From positions 1 to 36,388 of the IMG/VR virus record IMGVR_UViG_3300047510_000366: 36,388 nucleotides of DNA, one strand, 5' to 3'. The translations under genes and the position numbers were made by a program. The stretch comes from a virus. Position 1 is the stretch's first letter. Each line of letters starts with the position of its first letter. The notes under the pieces were generated by a model. The model ran no database searches, was not told the DNA's origin, and worked only from the letters and a program-made list of their open reading frames with translations. Positions 7,952-14,300 of this stretch are shown here, piece by piece.

Positions 7952-8553
7952 GGCCTCTTGCCACCTATCTTATTGATGAGAGATTTAATTGCTCGGTCAA
8001 CTCGCTTACGAGTTGCCTCTTCTGTAATGCCTAGAGAATCTCCGAGTTGTTTAAGTGTTCGGGATTCATCCAAGAAGCGAAGTCGAAGTATCTCTTGATG
8101 CTTCTCAGTAAGTAGGTCATAGCCCCTAGAAATGTCAGCCCGCATAGCAAGCCAGTCATTACCAAAAGCAGGGTCCTTCGTGGACCTGGTATTTTCGCCA
8201 TTTGATTTTAGTCCTTCTGGTATCTTGTAATCTTGTGTCAAGATACTCGGAAGGAATATCTCAACCAGATTTCTGTCATAGTAGAATAAGTCGCTAACAT
8301 CGTAACCTATAATCCTAGCTTTTTCTTTTTCGCAAAACTTGAGTGCAGCATTACGGATGGAACGACTTACTAATTTGGTTTCTTCTTTCTTGTCTAGGGT
8401 TTCCCACTCGGATAACTTCCGATCATGGGTTACAAACCATAGCCATATCTCTTGTACAATGTCTTGCTTATCAACCATATGATACTTGCGAGAATACTCG
8501 TAAGCTACATGGTTGACTAAGCTAGACCATTCATTAACTTTTTCTTCGTTCAT
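7945..8553 (-). CDS. Sigma-70-family-like transcription factor
   Basis: 202 residues. A region-2-like helical segment includes KQDIVQEIWLWF (about 29-40). A C-terminal region-4 helix-turn-helix spans about 148-195 (LLTEKHQEILRLRF, then LKQLGDSLGITEEATRKRVDRAI). The middle (about 100-135) is a variable linker. It probably redirects host RNA polymerase to phage promoters. It starts in an ATGA overlap behind AAGGAAGA. The -10-binding residues of classical region 2 are not conserved enough for me to predict its promoter. A pure region-4 regulator is the alternative. Confidence 0.7.
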   Translation of the reverse strand: MNEEKVNEWSSLVNHVAYEYSRKYHMVDKQDIVQEIWLWFVTHDRKLSEWETLDKKEETKLVSRSIRNAALKFCEKEKARIIGYDVSDLFYYDRNLVEIFLPSILTQDYKIPEGLKSNGENTRSTKDPAFGNDWLAMRADISRGYDLLTEKHQEILRLRFLDESRTLKQLGDSLGITEEATRKRVDRAIKSLINKIGGKRPW

Positions 8554-8882
8554 TCTTCCTTGTATTCCTCGGCATGATGCTCAAAGAAATGTTCAACGTG
8601 TCTATCAAAGTCGTCCATTCCTATGGCAACGATAGCCTCTTCTATTAGTTTTCCTGGATCATCTGTTAATGAAGATACTAGGATTTCACCCAGTAGTATC
8701 ATTCGTTCTTTTGTTAGTTCAATGTCACCTTCTTCTAGCGTTTGGTACAGTGAACCTAAAGCTGTCATAAGGGCTAGACTGTTGTGCTCGTCCAACCTGA
8801 CAGCAATTTCCTTATCGCATTCTTCTTCATACCATTCGAATACGTTCTTACTATTTGCCCAAGGCTTCTCTAATTCGCTCAT
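8550..8882 (-). CDS. Hypothetical acidic protein
   Basis: 110 residues, strongly acidic, mostly helical by eye, with His-rich HVEHFFEHHAEEYKEE at the C-terminus. Overlaps the TOPRIM gene by 32 nt at its start and the sigma gene by 4 nt at its end. The ribosome-binding site is weak (GGAG 14 nt upstream), consistent with coupling to the primase gene. No family recognised. Confidence 0.65.
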   Translation of the reverse strand: MSELEKPWANSKNVFEWYEEECDKEIAVRLDEHNSLALMTALGSLYQTLEEGDIELTKERMILLGEILVSSLTDDPGKLIEEAIVAIGMDDFDRHVEHFFEHHAEEYKEE

Positions 8883-9480
8883 TTATAAATTCTACTCCAT
8901 TCTTTTGATACATGCTATTTACATCTTCACCGTCTGGCATCTGTACCGTACGGACATTGCTTAATTCACGTGTAATCTTCTGTGCAAACGAGTGACCTGC
9001 AGGGTCACCGTCTGCCATAACGATTACGGTTTCGAAATCATTTAACATTCTATTGTAATGTGACTTCCAGTTGGTTGCACCAGGCACACCAACTGTCTTA
9101 TGAACGGTCTTAGTATTCATTACAATAGTATCTATCTCACCTTCGCATACGCATATGTAATTGGTTGCTTGAAACAATGCACTAACATTATACATACTCG
9201 TAGTAGCTCCAGGTAATCCTAAGTATTTTGGTTCTTCTTCTGACATTGACCTGAACCGTAGGTCCACCACACCTGTGGGTGTGACGTACGGTATGGCTAA
9301 CCTACCTTTAAATTGCTCATGACCTGGCAAGGGTAGATCAACTACTCCTATCCAGTATGGCTGAACGTCTGCCAAGGTTAGCCCTCGGCTTGCGAGATAC
9401 GCCTCTGCCTCTGGCAGACTTTGGTGGTACTGCAGCACCGCCCGTTGGAGAAATTCTTTCTGCGAATTTGACAGCTTCAA
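8851..9480 (-). CDS. DnaG-type primase, TOPRIM part
   Basis: 209 residues. After an N-terminal helical stretch and a conserved-looking GRLAIPYVTPTGVVDLRFRS segment (60-78) comes a TOPRIM core: YICVCEGEID (Glu113) and VIVMADGDPAGHSFA (Asp157, Asp159), the acidic residues that hold the metals. It starts with TTG 9480, 9 nt after a strong AAGGAG, and runs out of frame inside the end of the zinc-finger gene for 143 nt. Together the two ORFs make one primase for lagging-strand priming. The RNA polymerase domain is shorter than in bacterial DnaG. Confidence 0.8.
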   Translation of the reverse strand: MKLSNSQKEFLQRAVLQYHQSLPEAEAYLASRGLTLADVQPYWIGVVDLPLPGHEQFKGRLAIPYVTPTGVVDLRFRSMSEEEPKYLGLPGATTSMYNVSALFQATNYICVCEGEIDTIVMNTKTVHKTVGVPGATNWKSHYNRMLNDFETVIVMADGDPAGHSFAQKITRELSNVRTVQMPDGEDVNSMYQKNGVEFINERIREALGK

Positions 9481-9694
9481 GAAAATCCACTCCTTCCATA
9501 TACATTATCAGATTATACACATCGCCTTTTGCTTCGCAAGCAAAACACTTATAAGCATTCTTATCATAATTTACCACAGCGGAAGCGTGACTGTCATCAT
9601 GAAAACAACACTTCATCTTTACCCACCCGGTGGTCCCATAAGGTAGGGACGCACCGTAGTGGATAAGGATGTCTCGCATAGGATGCTTGTCCAA
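9338..9694 (-). CDS. DnaG-type primase, CHC2 zinc-finger part
   Basis: 118 residues. A CHC2 zinc-binding domain fills residues 1-75: KMKCCFHDDSHAS (Cys29 or Cys30, His32) and KCFACEAKGDV (Cys50, Cys53). The final 40 residues are a basic, Arg/Gly/Ser-rich tail encoded over the beginning of the TOPRIM gene in another frame. Likely start is TTG 9694, directly after the preceding TAA; an ATG 15 nt downstream is the alternative but would lie too far from GAGGAAG. It should bind template DNA and work with the TOPRIM protein. Confidence 0.8.
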   Translation of the reverse strand: MDKHPMRDILIHYGASLPYGTTGWVKMKCCFHDDSHASAVVNYDKNAYKCFACEAKGDVYNLIMYMEGVDFLEAVKFAERISPTGGAAVPPKSARGRGVSRKPRANLGRRSAILDRSS

Positions 9695-9889
9695 TTATCG
9701 ATCTTCCTCATTCGAATCTTCGACTAGAATACTCAGCAATTCATCGATAGAGTTACCAGCTCTACCTAAGAATTCCTCTCTGAACGCTTCCCATTGTTTA
9801 TCAGAGAGGATGAATTGTGCTGCATCATCTATTTGCTCCTTGCGAATATCGCCTAGCTCACCTAAGTTAATATCAGAGGGGAATGACAT
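9695..9889 (-). CDS. Hypothetical small helical protein
   Basis: 64 residues from ATG 9889 (MSFPSDINLGELGD), acidic and helical, ending SNEEDR. An upstream in-frame ATG at 9940 would give 81 residues but increase overlap with the preceding gene from 17 to 68 nt; neither start has a strong ribosome-binding site. The TAA is immediately followed by the TTG of the primase zinc-finger gene. No family recognised. Confidence 0.6.
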   Translation of the reverse strand: MSFPSDINLGELGDIRKEQIDDAAQFILSDKQWEAFREEFLGRAGNSIDELLSILVEDSNEEDR

Positions 9890-10166
9890 CGCCAAGCACC
9901 GGTCCATCATCAGCTTTGTGAGCTTCGTAAACGCATTCATCGCCTACGAAAATTTCTTGTACTGCAATTTGATTTCCACCTAATGTTTCATTGAGATCTG
10001 TTTGAACAAAGTTGAGTTCTTTATTAAAAATTAATTCACCTACATACCAATTTGTCATATCAACTTCATTAAGATCTTTAATATTTTCTGGTATTAAAGA
10101 TTCATCTACTTCTACTACAGCTTTTGTCCAGCTATCGGTACGCCATAGTGCTGTTACTTTTACCAC
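9873..10166 (-). CDS. Hypothetical protein (GTG start)
   Basis: 97 residues, acidic, with an alternating beta-like pattern (VKVTALWRTDSW, WYVGELIFNKELNFVQ). Starts at GTG 10166 directly after the TAA of the zinc-ribbon gene, with GGAGG 4 nt upstream inside that gene. Its length and beta pattern recall small phage proteins of unknown function. Overlaps the following gene by 17 nt. No catalytic motif seen. Confidence 0.65.
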   Translation of the reverse strand: MVKVTALWRTDSWTKAVVEVDESLIPENIKDLNEVDMTNWYVGELIFNKELNFVQTDLNETLGGNQIAVQEIFVGDECVYEAHKADDGPVLGDVIPL

Positions 10167-10343
10167 TTATCCTCCAGTTTTATAGAATCCAGAACCCCTG
10201 AACTGTACAGGGACTGGTGAGTAAACCCTACGCATTAACTCTCCACAAGTTTCGCAGACAGGAAGTACTTCGGGTTCGGTTACAGGCCGAAGTACTTCCG
10301 TAAAGATAGTACATTGCCTGCAATTATATACATATGTTGCCAT
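10167..10343 (-). CDS. FmdB-like zinc-ribbon mini-protein
   Basis: 58 residues starting with ATG 10343 in a TAATG overlap. MATYVYNCRQC and PVCETCG give two CxxC knuckles (Cys8/Cys11 and Cys30/Cys33), and the chain ends VQFRGSGFYKTGG. This is the layout of the FmdB / zinc-ribbon family, where the 'FxGSGFY' tail is characteristic. The family is often called regulatory, but the biochemical role is unknown. The gene contains a 13-bp inverted repeat (10261-10299). Confidence 0.8.
   Translation of the reverse strand: MATYVYNCRQCTIFTEVLRPVTEPEVLPVCETCGELMRRVYSPVPVQFRGSGFYKTGG
10261..10299. repeat. 13-bp perfect inverted repeat inside zinc-ribbon gene
   Basis: GGAAGTACTTCGG (10261-10273) and CCGAAGTACTTCC (10287-10299) are perfect reverse complements around a 13-nt spacer. 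Each arm also contains the palindrome GAAGTACTTC, so the site can be read as two direct copies of one palindrome. It lies in the inter-knuckle coding stretch, so the protein carries a matching EVLRP / PEVLP pseudo-repeat. Confidence 0.75.
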
Positions 10344-10579
10344 TATTTACCATCCAATATCTTAAGAGTTTCGCAAGGGTAAGCATCCATACATTCTGAA
10401 CACTCATCTACCTTTGGATTCCAACAGCATCCATCACCACACTCATATGCTTCAGAGTAATTATGAGAGTGCAGTTCACGTATACGCTTAATGGCATTGA
10501 TTGCTTCAATACCCTTATTGAATTGCATCATGTGACGCTCCCAACCAAACTTCAGGTGTAATGGACTAAATAGTTCCAT
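10343..10579 (-). CDS. Cys-rich hypothetical protein
   Basis: 78 residues. The N-terminal half is helical and the C-terminal half holds six or seven Cys in CGDGCCWNPKVDECSECMDAYPCETLK, ending LDGK; probable zinc binding. Starts with ATG 10579 overlapping the resolvase stop by one base; MM at residues 17-18 offers a later start. The stop overlaps the FmdB-like start (TAATG). Specific function unknown. Confidence 0.7.
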   Translation of the reverse strand: MELFSPLHLKFGWERHMMQFNKGIEAINAIKRIRELHSHNYSEAYECGDGCCWNPKVDECSECMDAYPCETLKILDGK

Positions 10580-10917
10580 CAGTAACCTGCTTCTTTCAGT
10601 AGGTCAAGCCATACATCTACAGGCATGACAGCATATGCCACACCCACATCTGTAGTGCCTTTCTTCTTGATGATTACTGCTCCGGTCTTAGCCTTTGCAT
10701 TCTTCATTTCTACGTCTAGCTCTTTTAAGTATTCTGACAAGGTTATTTTCTTCTCATTCTTTGCTTCAATAACACAGCCAATGATACCATAAATGTCCCC
10801 TTTGTCCACATTTGAGCCAGCGATTCTTCGCTCAGCATGCTTCCAGCCTCTGCTTATTAAGTGTTTAACGATGGCTAGCTCCCATGCAGAGCCTTTGCGT
10901 TTGCTTGGTGTACTCAT
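10579..10917 (-). CDS. Holliday-junction-resolvase-like PD-(D/E)XK nuclease
   Basis: 112 residues. The motifs fit archaeal-type (Hjc-like) resolvases found in phages: N-terminal RKGSAWELAIV (Glu13), GSNVDKGDIYG (Asp41) and VIEAKN (Glu51, Lys53), forming the metal site. The protein would resolve four-way or branched DNA before packaging. The ATG overlaps the stop of the 24-residue membrane peptide. The basic KAKTGAVIIKKKG stretch is a likely DNA contact. Another VRR/restriction-like nuclease is the main alternative. Confidence 0.75.
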   Translation of the reverse strand: MSTPSKRKGSAWELAIVKHLISRGWKHAERRIAGSNVDKGDIYGIIGCVIEAKNEKKITLSEYLKELDVEMKNAKAKTGAVIIKKKGTTDVGVAYAVMPVDVWLDLLKEAGY

Positions 10918-10991
10918 TAGTGATCCATAAAGTTAACTACATATAGAAAGAATAGTATGAAACCAAACATTACTATAAACAATGGTTCCAT
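10917..10991 (-). CDS. 24-residue single-span membrane peptide
   Basis: ATG at 10991-10989 sits in a TAATG overlap with the acidic peptide gene, and TAA 10919-10917 overlaps the resolvase ATG in the same way. The product is MEPLFIVMFG followed by FILFFLYVVNF, a single membrane helix with almost no soluble part. Precise coupling at both ends argues for real translation, either as a functional micropeptide or as a device to keep ribosomes moving into the resolvase gene. Confidence 0.6.
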   Translation of the reverse strand: MEPLFIVMFGFILFFLYVVNFMDH

Positions 10992-11074
10992 TACTCTTCT
11001 TCCTCTTCTTCTAGTGCTGCAATTGCATCAGCATTCTCTTCGTAAATGTCTAAGTCTGGACCAAACTCATCCAT
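10991..11074 (-). CDS. 27-residue acidic peptide
   Basis: Begins at ATG 11074, one base after the WhiB stop, and ends at TAA overlapping the next ATG. The product starts MDEFGPDLDIYEEN and finishes with six consecutive Glu. No fold assignable. Similar in character to the acidic peptide at 6817-6906. Confidence 0.5.
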   Translation of the reverse strand: MDEFGPDLDIYEENADAIAALEEEEEE

Positions 11075-11075
11075 A

Positions 11076-11369
11076 TCACTCCGCCAACCCATTGGGCCTC
11101 CTTGATAATCCAGCTAGAAACTTTGGTTCTAGCATAATAATATTTCTTTCTCTTCTTATTTGCATTCTTTCATAAGGTGTAGTTCCACCCCAGATACCAT
11201 ATCTTTCGTGGTGTAATGCCCAGTCTAAACAATCATTAAGTACTGGACAGCCAGAGCATACGCCTTTAGCTTTCCTTGTATCAATAAACTTTCCGGTCTC
11301 ATCATCTTCAAAGAAAAATTCTAGACCTACTTCTCTACATCTTGCGTCGTCAAAGTTAGGATACTTCAT
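11076..11369 (-). CDS. whiB: WhiB-family iron-sulfur transcription regulator
   Basis: 97 residues with the complete WhiB signature: Cys11, Cys38, Cys41 and Cys47 (C-x26-C-x2-C-x5-C) to hold a 4Fe-4S cluster, followed by the YGIWGGTT turn (57-64) and a basic RMQIRRER tail that contacts DNA. WhiB proteins occur in actinobacteria and their phages; mycobacteriophage TM4 WhiB is known to interfere with host WhiB2. A similar host-takeover or sigma-binding role is inferred here. The ATG lies 14 nt inside the end of the helicase-like gene. Confidence 0.93.
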   Translation of the reverse strand: MKYPNFDDARCREVGLEFFFEDDETGKFIDTRKAKGVCSGCPVLNDCLDWALHHERYGIWGGTTPYERMQIRRERNIIMLEPKFLAGLSRRPNGLAE

Positions 11370-12156
11370 ATCCTGCTACATCTCCTATCTGCATAGATTC
11401 TGGATGGAATGACAATCGCATATAGTAGTCACCGGACTTGCTTGCTCTACCATAACGATTCTTTACTGGTGCAATACACAAGTAATTGTCATCTCCCATT
11501 TGTTCCTGACCTGTAGTCAGTACCATTGCTGGTACCTGACTCACCTTACCCTGAATAGCAGAGCGTGGCTGGCACGGATTCCCTGCCACGCCTTCTTGTG
11601 TATGGTGCAGAATGAGTACTGCAGCATTAGTATTACGAGCTAGATACTTCAGCTCTTTCATTGCTTGTCTCATTCCACCAAATTCTTCGTAGCCATCCAT
11701 TGCAATATCCATAAGGTTATCGATCACAATCATAGTAGGGCTAGTTCCCCATTGCGTTTCAAACGCAGCAACTTCTTCATCAATATCCTTTAGTGTTGGA
11801 GTTGAATCAAACGACCAGAAGATATGACTTACATTAGCTAATGCCTGTGACGATACGTCTTTCTGTGCATTAAGCATATACTCTGCTTGGACTTGGGTAA
11901 TACCATTGGTCATAGCTAGAGTACGCATTGCCATTGTTCGTGAGTTAGTGTCAGCAGAAAAGTACAATGTAGGAACTGCTAACTTAACTGCAATTGCTAG
12001 TGCTAGTGAGGACTTACCTGCACCTGGTGCACCTGCTATCATTGACAATTCTGATCTTCTAAACACAATGTTATTTTGCTGAAAGACCTTAAAGGCAGGT
12101 GGCAATGGTTCGCCACCCGCCTCGGTCCTGACAGCACTACGCTGCAGAGTTTCCAT
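11356..12156 (-). CDS. DnaB-like replicative helicase / RecA-fold ATPase
   Basis: 266 residues. Walker A GAPGAGKS (42-49), Walker B MIVIDN (142-147) and a sensor-like LILHHTQE (181-188) mark a RecA-fold ATPase. The layout matches the C-terminal motor of DnaB, without the usual N-terminal primase-interaction domain, so it is about half the length of bacterial DnaB. A DNA-helicase role beside the primase and SSB-like genes is likely; a RecA/RepA-type loader is the alternative. The C-terminal APVKNRYGRAS segment (229-239) resembles a DnaB arginine-finger region. Confidence 0.8.
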   Translation of the reverse strand: METLQRSAVRTEAGGEPLPPAFKVFQQNNIVFRRSELSMIAGAPGAGKSSLALAIAVKLAVPTLYFSADTNSRTMAMRTLAMTNGITQVQAEYMLNAQKDVSSQALANVSHIFWSFDSTPTLKDIDEEVAAFETQWGTSPTMIVIDNLMDIAMDGYEEFGGMRQAMKELKYLARNTNAAVLILHHTQEGVAGNPCQPRSAIQGKVSQVPAMVLTTGQEQMGDDNYLCIAPVKNRYGRASKSGDYYMRLSFHPESMQIGDVAGYEVS

Positions 12157-12159
12157 AGA

Positions 12160-12591
12160 TTAACTCGCTACGAATGTGTGCCATTCTGGCATAGATGGAT
12201 AGATGTAAATGTTCTTACACTTATCTGTAGCACCCTTTGGTGCATTACACATATATCCTCGCCAGATTTTACCGTCCTTACCTGTGCCTTGTCGTGCCGA
12301 CATAGCACCATGTACACAGGTTCTACCCCCACCTACCGTTGGAGTAGGGGTTGCCACAACAGTAGCAGCAGGAGTAGAAATTACAGTTGCACCAAAGGTT
12401 TGCTCTAGTGCAGCAACAGCTTCAGGCACAGACATGCCTTCGCCATTGAGCATATCTAGTACAACCTTAACTCCAGGAATATGATATGCCTGAGTCAAGT
12501 TGTTTAGATATTCATCATAGGTATTGCCTCTTACTGTAAAGAGGTCAGCACCATTTATTTTTGTAGTAAATGAAAAGCTTGATTCACTCAC
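12160..12591 (-). CDS. Hypothetical replication-operon protein with C-terminal zinc-ribbon
   Basis: 143 residues from GTG 12591, which overlaps the nuclease TGA (GTGA) and has AAAGGAGAA 7 nt upstream; the frame extends 9 codons further, but that is less likely. The N-terminus (SFSFTTKINGADLFTVRG) is beta-like. A Thr/Pro/Ala-rich linker (about 72-88) leads to a Cys-containing end with CVHGAM, GYMCNAP and DKCKNIY. This layout is common next to helicase genes in actinophages and could bind ssDNA; that role is inference. Confidence 0.7.
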   Translation of the reverse strand: MSESSFSFTTKINGADLFTVRGNTYDEYLNNLTQAYHIPGVKVVLDMLNGEGMSVPEAVAALEQTFGATVISTPAATVVATPTPTVGGGRTCVHGAMSARQGTGKDGKIWRGYMCNAPKGATDKCKNIYIYPSMPEWHTFVAS

Positions 12592-13343
12592 TTGTTTTCT
12601 CCTTTTGGTATATACCATTCACAATGCATTGTATACCCGCACATTCCACAACTATTGGTGTTCGGTATAAAAGCACCAGCCTTTCGGGCGTTGTCAAATG
12701 ATTGGACAAGGTACTCAATCTTCTCTGGTGTGTAGTTGGATAGGTCAACAGGGTCAGTTATAACTGCCTGTCTAGCCATCCAGTACGCACCTTTGTCTAT
12801 CAAGATACCATATTTTTTCCATAGGCCATACCTATAGAAACCTAATTGTAGCGTAGCCTCTGGCGTACGCTTACCTGTCTTGAGGTCTACGATGATTAGT
12901 TCTCCTTGATCATTGACCATTACTCGGTCAAGTATCATCTTAACTATAACACCATTAACGTCAACGTGCATCTCTATTTCAATGGCTGGCACACCGTCTG
13001 GTGTAGTCCATATCTGCCACGCAGAGTGCTCTCTAAATCGCATCCAGTTTGCAATGTATTCTGGACCTGCTTTGTCCCACCATTCTTTATCTTCAGGGTA
13101 ACGAGGGTTCGCTGCACGAATGTTCCCCGGTCCTTTAGATAGAATGGTATCTGTTAAGACTTCTGCTGAATATTTCTCCCAGTATTCTACTGAGAGATCA
13201 GTATATTTATCTATGATTTTTTCTTTCTTAGTAGTTTTCTTGGTAGTTGTCTTAGGCTTTGAAGCTTTCTTTGTCGTACTCTTCCGTGGCTTTATGGAAG
13301 AGGACTCCTCCGAAGAGCCACCAGGCTGGTCTTTCTTTTTCAT
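12588..13343 (-). CDS. Cas4/RecB-type nuclease, C-terminal part (downstream of frameshift)
   Basis: 251 residues if read from ATG 13343, but the first 20 or so codons lie over conserved sequence of the upstream frame and are probably not natural. Motif residues are Asp139 (ILDRV), Asp153-x-Lys155 (IVDLKTG), the QLGFY box (166-170) and three Cys near the end (CGMCGYTMHC). This is the PD-(D/E)XK exonuclease core and Fe-S half of a Cas4-like protein. The matching His and first Cys are encoded upstream in another frame (13252-13446). A Lys/Thr-rich linker (residues 21-45) follows the junction. Confidence 0.8.
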   Translation of the reverse strand: MKKKDQPGGSSEESSSIKPRKSTTKKASKPKTTTKKTTKKEKIIDKYTDLSVEYWEKYSAEVLTDTILSKGPGNIRAANPRYPEDKEWWDKAGPEYIANWMRFREHSAWQIWTTPDGVPAIEIEMHVDVNGVIVKMILDRVMVNDQGELIIVDLKTGKRTPEATLQLGFYRYGLWKKYGILIDKGAYWMARQAVITDPVDLSNYTPEKIEYLVQSFDNARKAGAFIPNTNSCGMCGYTMHCEWYIPKGENK

Positions 13344-13446
13344 GTTTCACCCTACTCAAATAATACATCCATCCACATGATAGATAGTCGTTTAAAGCTG
13401 AATAAGAAATATGCTCAGGCAATTCCTCATTATTAATTTGAATCAT
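13252..13446 (-). CDS. Cas4/RecB-type nuclease, N-terminal part (upstream of frameshift)
   Basis: 64 residues, ATG 13446 with AAAGGGG 4 nt upstream. ISYSALNDYLSCGWMYYL supplies the N-terminal Fe-S Cys24, and LFGGVLFHKATEEYD supplies the His51 motif typical of Cas4/AddB-like nucleases, where the D-DxK motifs should follow. Instead the frame stops at 13252-13254. The rest of the protein continues in the +1 frame (12588-13343). It is most likely one gene interrupted by a one-base insertion, a sequencing or assembly error, or a programmed +1 shift. Confidence 0.75.
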   Translation of the reverse strand: MIQINNEELPEHISYSALNDYLSCGWMYYLSRVKHEKERPAWWLFGGVLFHKATEEYDKESFKA

Positions 13447-13570
13447 ATAACCCCTTTATAGAAGGAAGGGTAGGGTAGAAAGGTATAACATCCCTACCCT
13501 CCCTTCCGTAGTATACTACGAGGCGTGCAGTACAGACAGAACGACACGCCGAGTTGCCCCACCTATTGGA
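13447..13570 (-). promoter_or_regulatory. Structured leader upstream of the nuclease-to-phosphoesterase gene block
   Basis: This 124-nt gap contains three stacked inverted repeats: GGCGTG (13522-13527) with CACGCC (13545-13550); the 14-bp palindrome CGTAGTATACTACG (13507-13520); and a long hairpin between GGAAGGG-type arms near 13465-13507. It ends in the AAAGGGG ribosome-binding site of the nuclease gene. The palindrome contains TATACT, which could be a -10 element, but no -35 match stands out. A terminator-plus-promoter or an operator is possible. Confidence 0.5.
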
Positions 13571-13675
13571 TTAGGTAGAAACTTCACAATCGTGACCATA
13601 ATAAAACTCGTTAGCATCATCCTCATCATTGAGGTTGAACTCTCGATCACATTCTAGGCAATGACCTTTAGACAT
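13571..13675 (-). CDS. 34-residue zinc-finger-like mini-protein
   Basis: ATG 13675 overlaps the TAA of the 44-residue gene. MSKGHCLECDREF gives a CxxC knuckle (Cys6, Cys9), and YYGHDCEVS brings His28 and Cys30 near the C-terminus, the layout of tiny actinophage zinc-finger proteins. Acidic middle (NDEDDANEF). Ends at TAA 13573-13571 before the structured leader. Function unknown. Confidence 0.7.
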   Translation of the reverse strand: MSKGHCLECDREFNLNDEDDANEFYYGHDCEVST

Positions 13676-13809
13676 TAGCCTACCACATCCGTAATCTCAT
13701 AGTCAGAGGCTACGGTATCAAGCTCATCAGATACCTTCTGCTTCGCTTGGTCTTCACTGTTGGCTTGAACAACAACCCAACCTTCAAAGTATACAGTATA
13801 TGAATCCAT
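13675..13809 (-). CDS. 44-residue hypothetical protein
   Basis: Begins with ATG 13809, one base after the stop of the gene at 13811, and ends in a TAATG overlap with the zinc-finger gene. MDSYTVYFEGWVVVQANSED followed by QAKQKVSDELDTV reads as a beta-beta-helix unit, similar to short phage 'translation/nuclease modulator' folds only in general shape. No family recognised. Confidence 0.6.
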   Translation of the reverse strand: MDSYTVYFEGWVVVQANSEDQAKQKVSDELDTVASDYEITDVVG

Positions 13810-13810
13810 A

Positions 13811-14299
13811 TTACCAACTCGCTTGGTATGTGACACTTGTCACATCTGGATCATCAAGTAATCCTTTGATTAGATCTCTTGTATAAAGTAAGTCACCTTT
13901 ATACCAGTCATCCATATCTGTAGAACCAAAGAAGAATCCTGATCTTGGTTCCAATGATGCTTCGCTAGGTAGAACCTTGCCTTCTAGTACTGCAACTACA
14001 GAGTTGTATAGATTCTGCAGGTCTTCACTTGACAGATAGATTTCCTGACATTCATCTACACCATTAGCACAATTGTCGACAATCCAACCATGAATAGCAT
14101 TAGCTTTACGCCAGTACCCTACTGGTACCTTGATAAAGAAGCCAGTCCAATCGTGTTCACGAATATGTTTGGCTGATGGCAGCAATGAAGCAACGGTCTT
14201 GAATGCTTCATTATCTTCTGGTTCTCCATCTACATTTTTTATTGAATAATTTTTACGACTGACGTACTCGTCAATGTATAGATACATATCTAGTCCCAC
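13811..14299 (-). CDS. Conserved phage protein of unknown function
   Basis: 162 residues from GTG 14299, 1 nt after the upstream stop, with GAAAGG 8 nt upstream. MGLDMYLYIDEYV at the start, GYWRKANAIHGW in the middle and SGFFFGSTDMDDWYKGDL towards the end form a pattern I know from hypothetical proteins of many unrelated phages. Aromatic- and Asp-rich; probably a small enzyme-like or protein-inhibitor fold, but no reaction is known to me. Confidence 0.7.
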   Translation of the reverse strand: MGLDMYLYIDEYVSRKNYSIKNVDGEPEDNEAFKTVASLLPSAKHIREHDWTGFFIKVPVGYWRKANAIHGWIVDNCANGVDECQEIYLSSEDLQNLYNSVVAVLEGKVLPSEASLEPRSGFFFGSTDMDDWYKGDLLYTRDLIKGLLDDPDVTSVTYQASW

Positions 14300-14300
14300 G

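Noticed and set aside
12592-12618. Upstream ATG start for the protein at 12160
   Set aside because: The GTG at 12591 has AAAGGAGAA at proper distance and a GTGA overlap with the previous stop.
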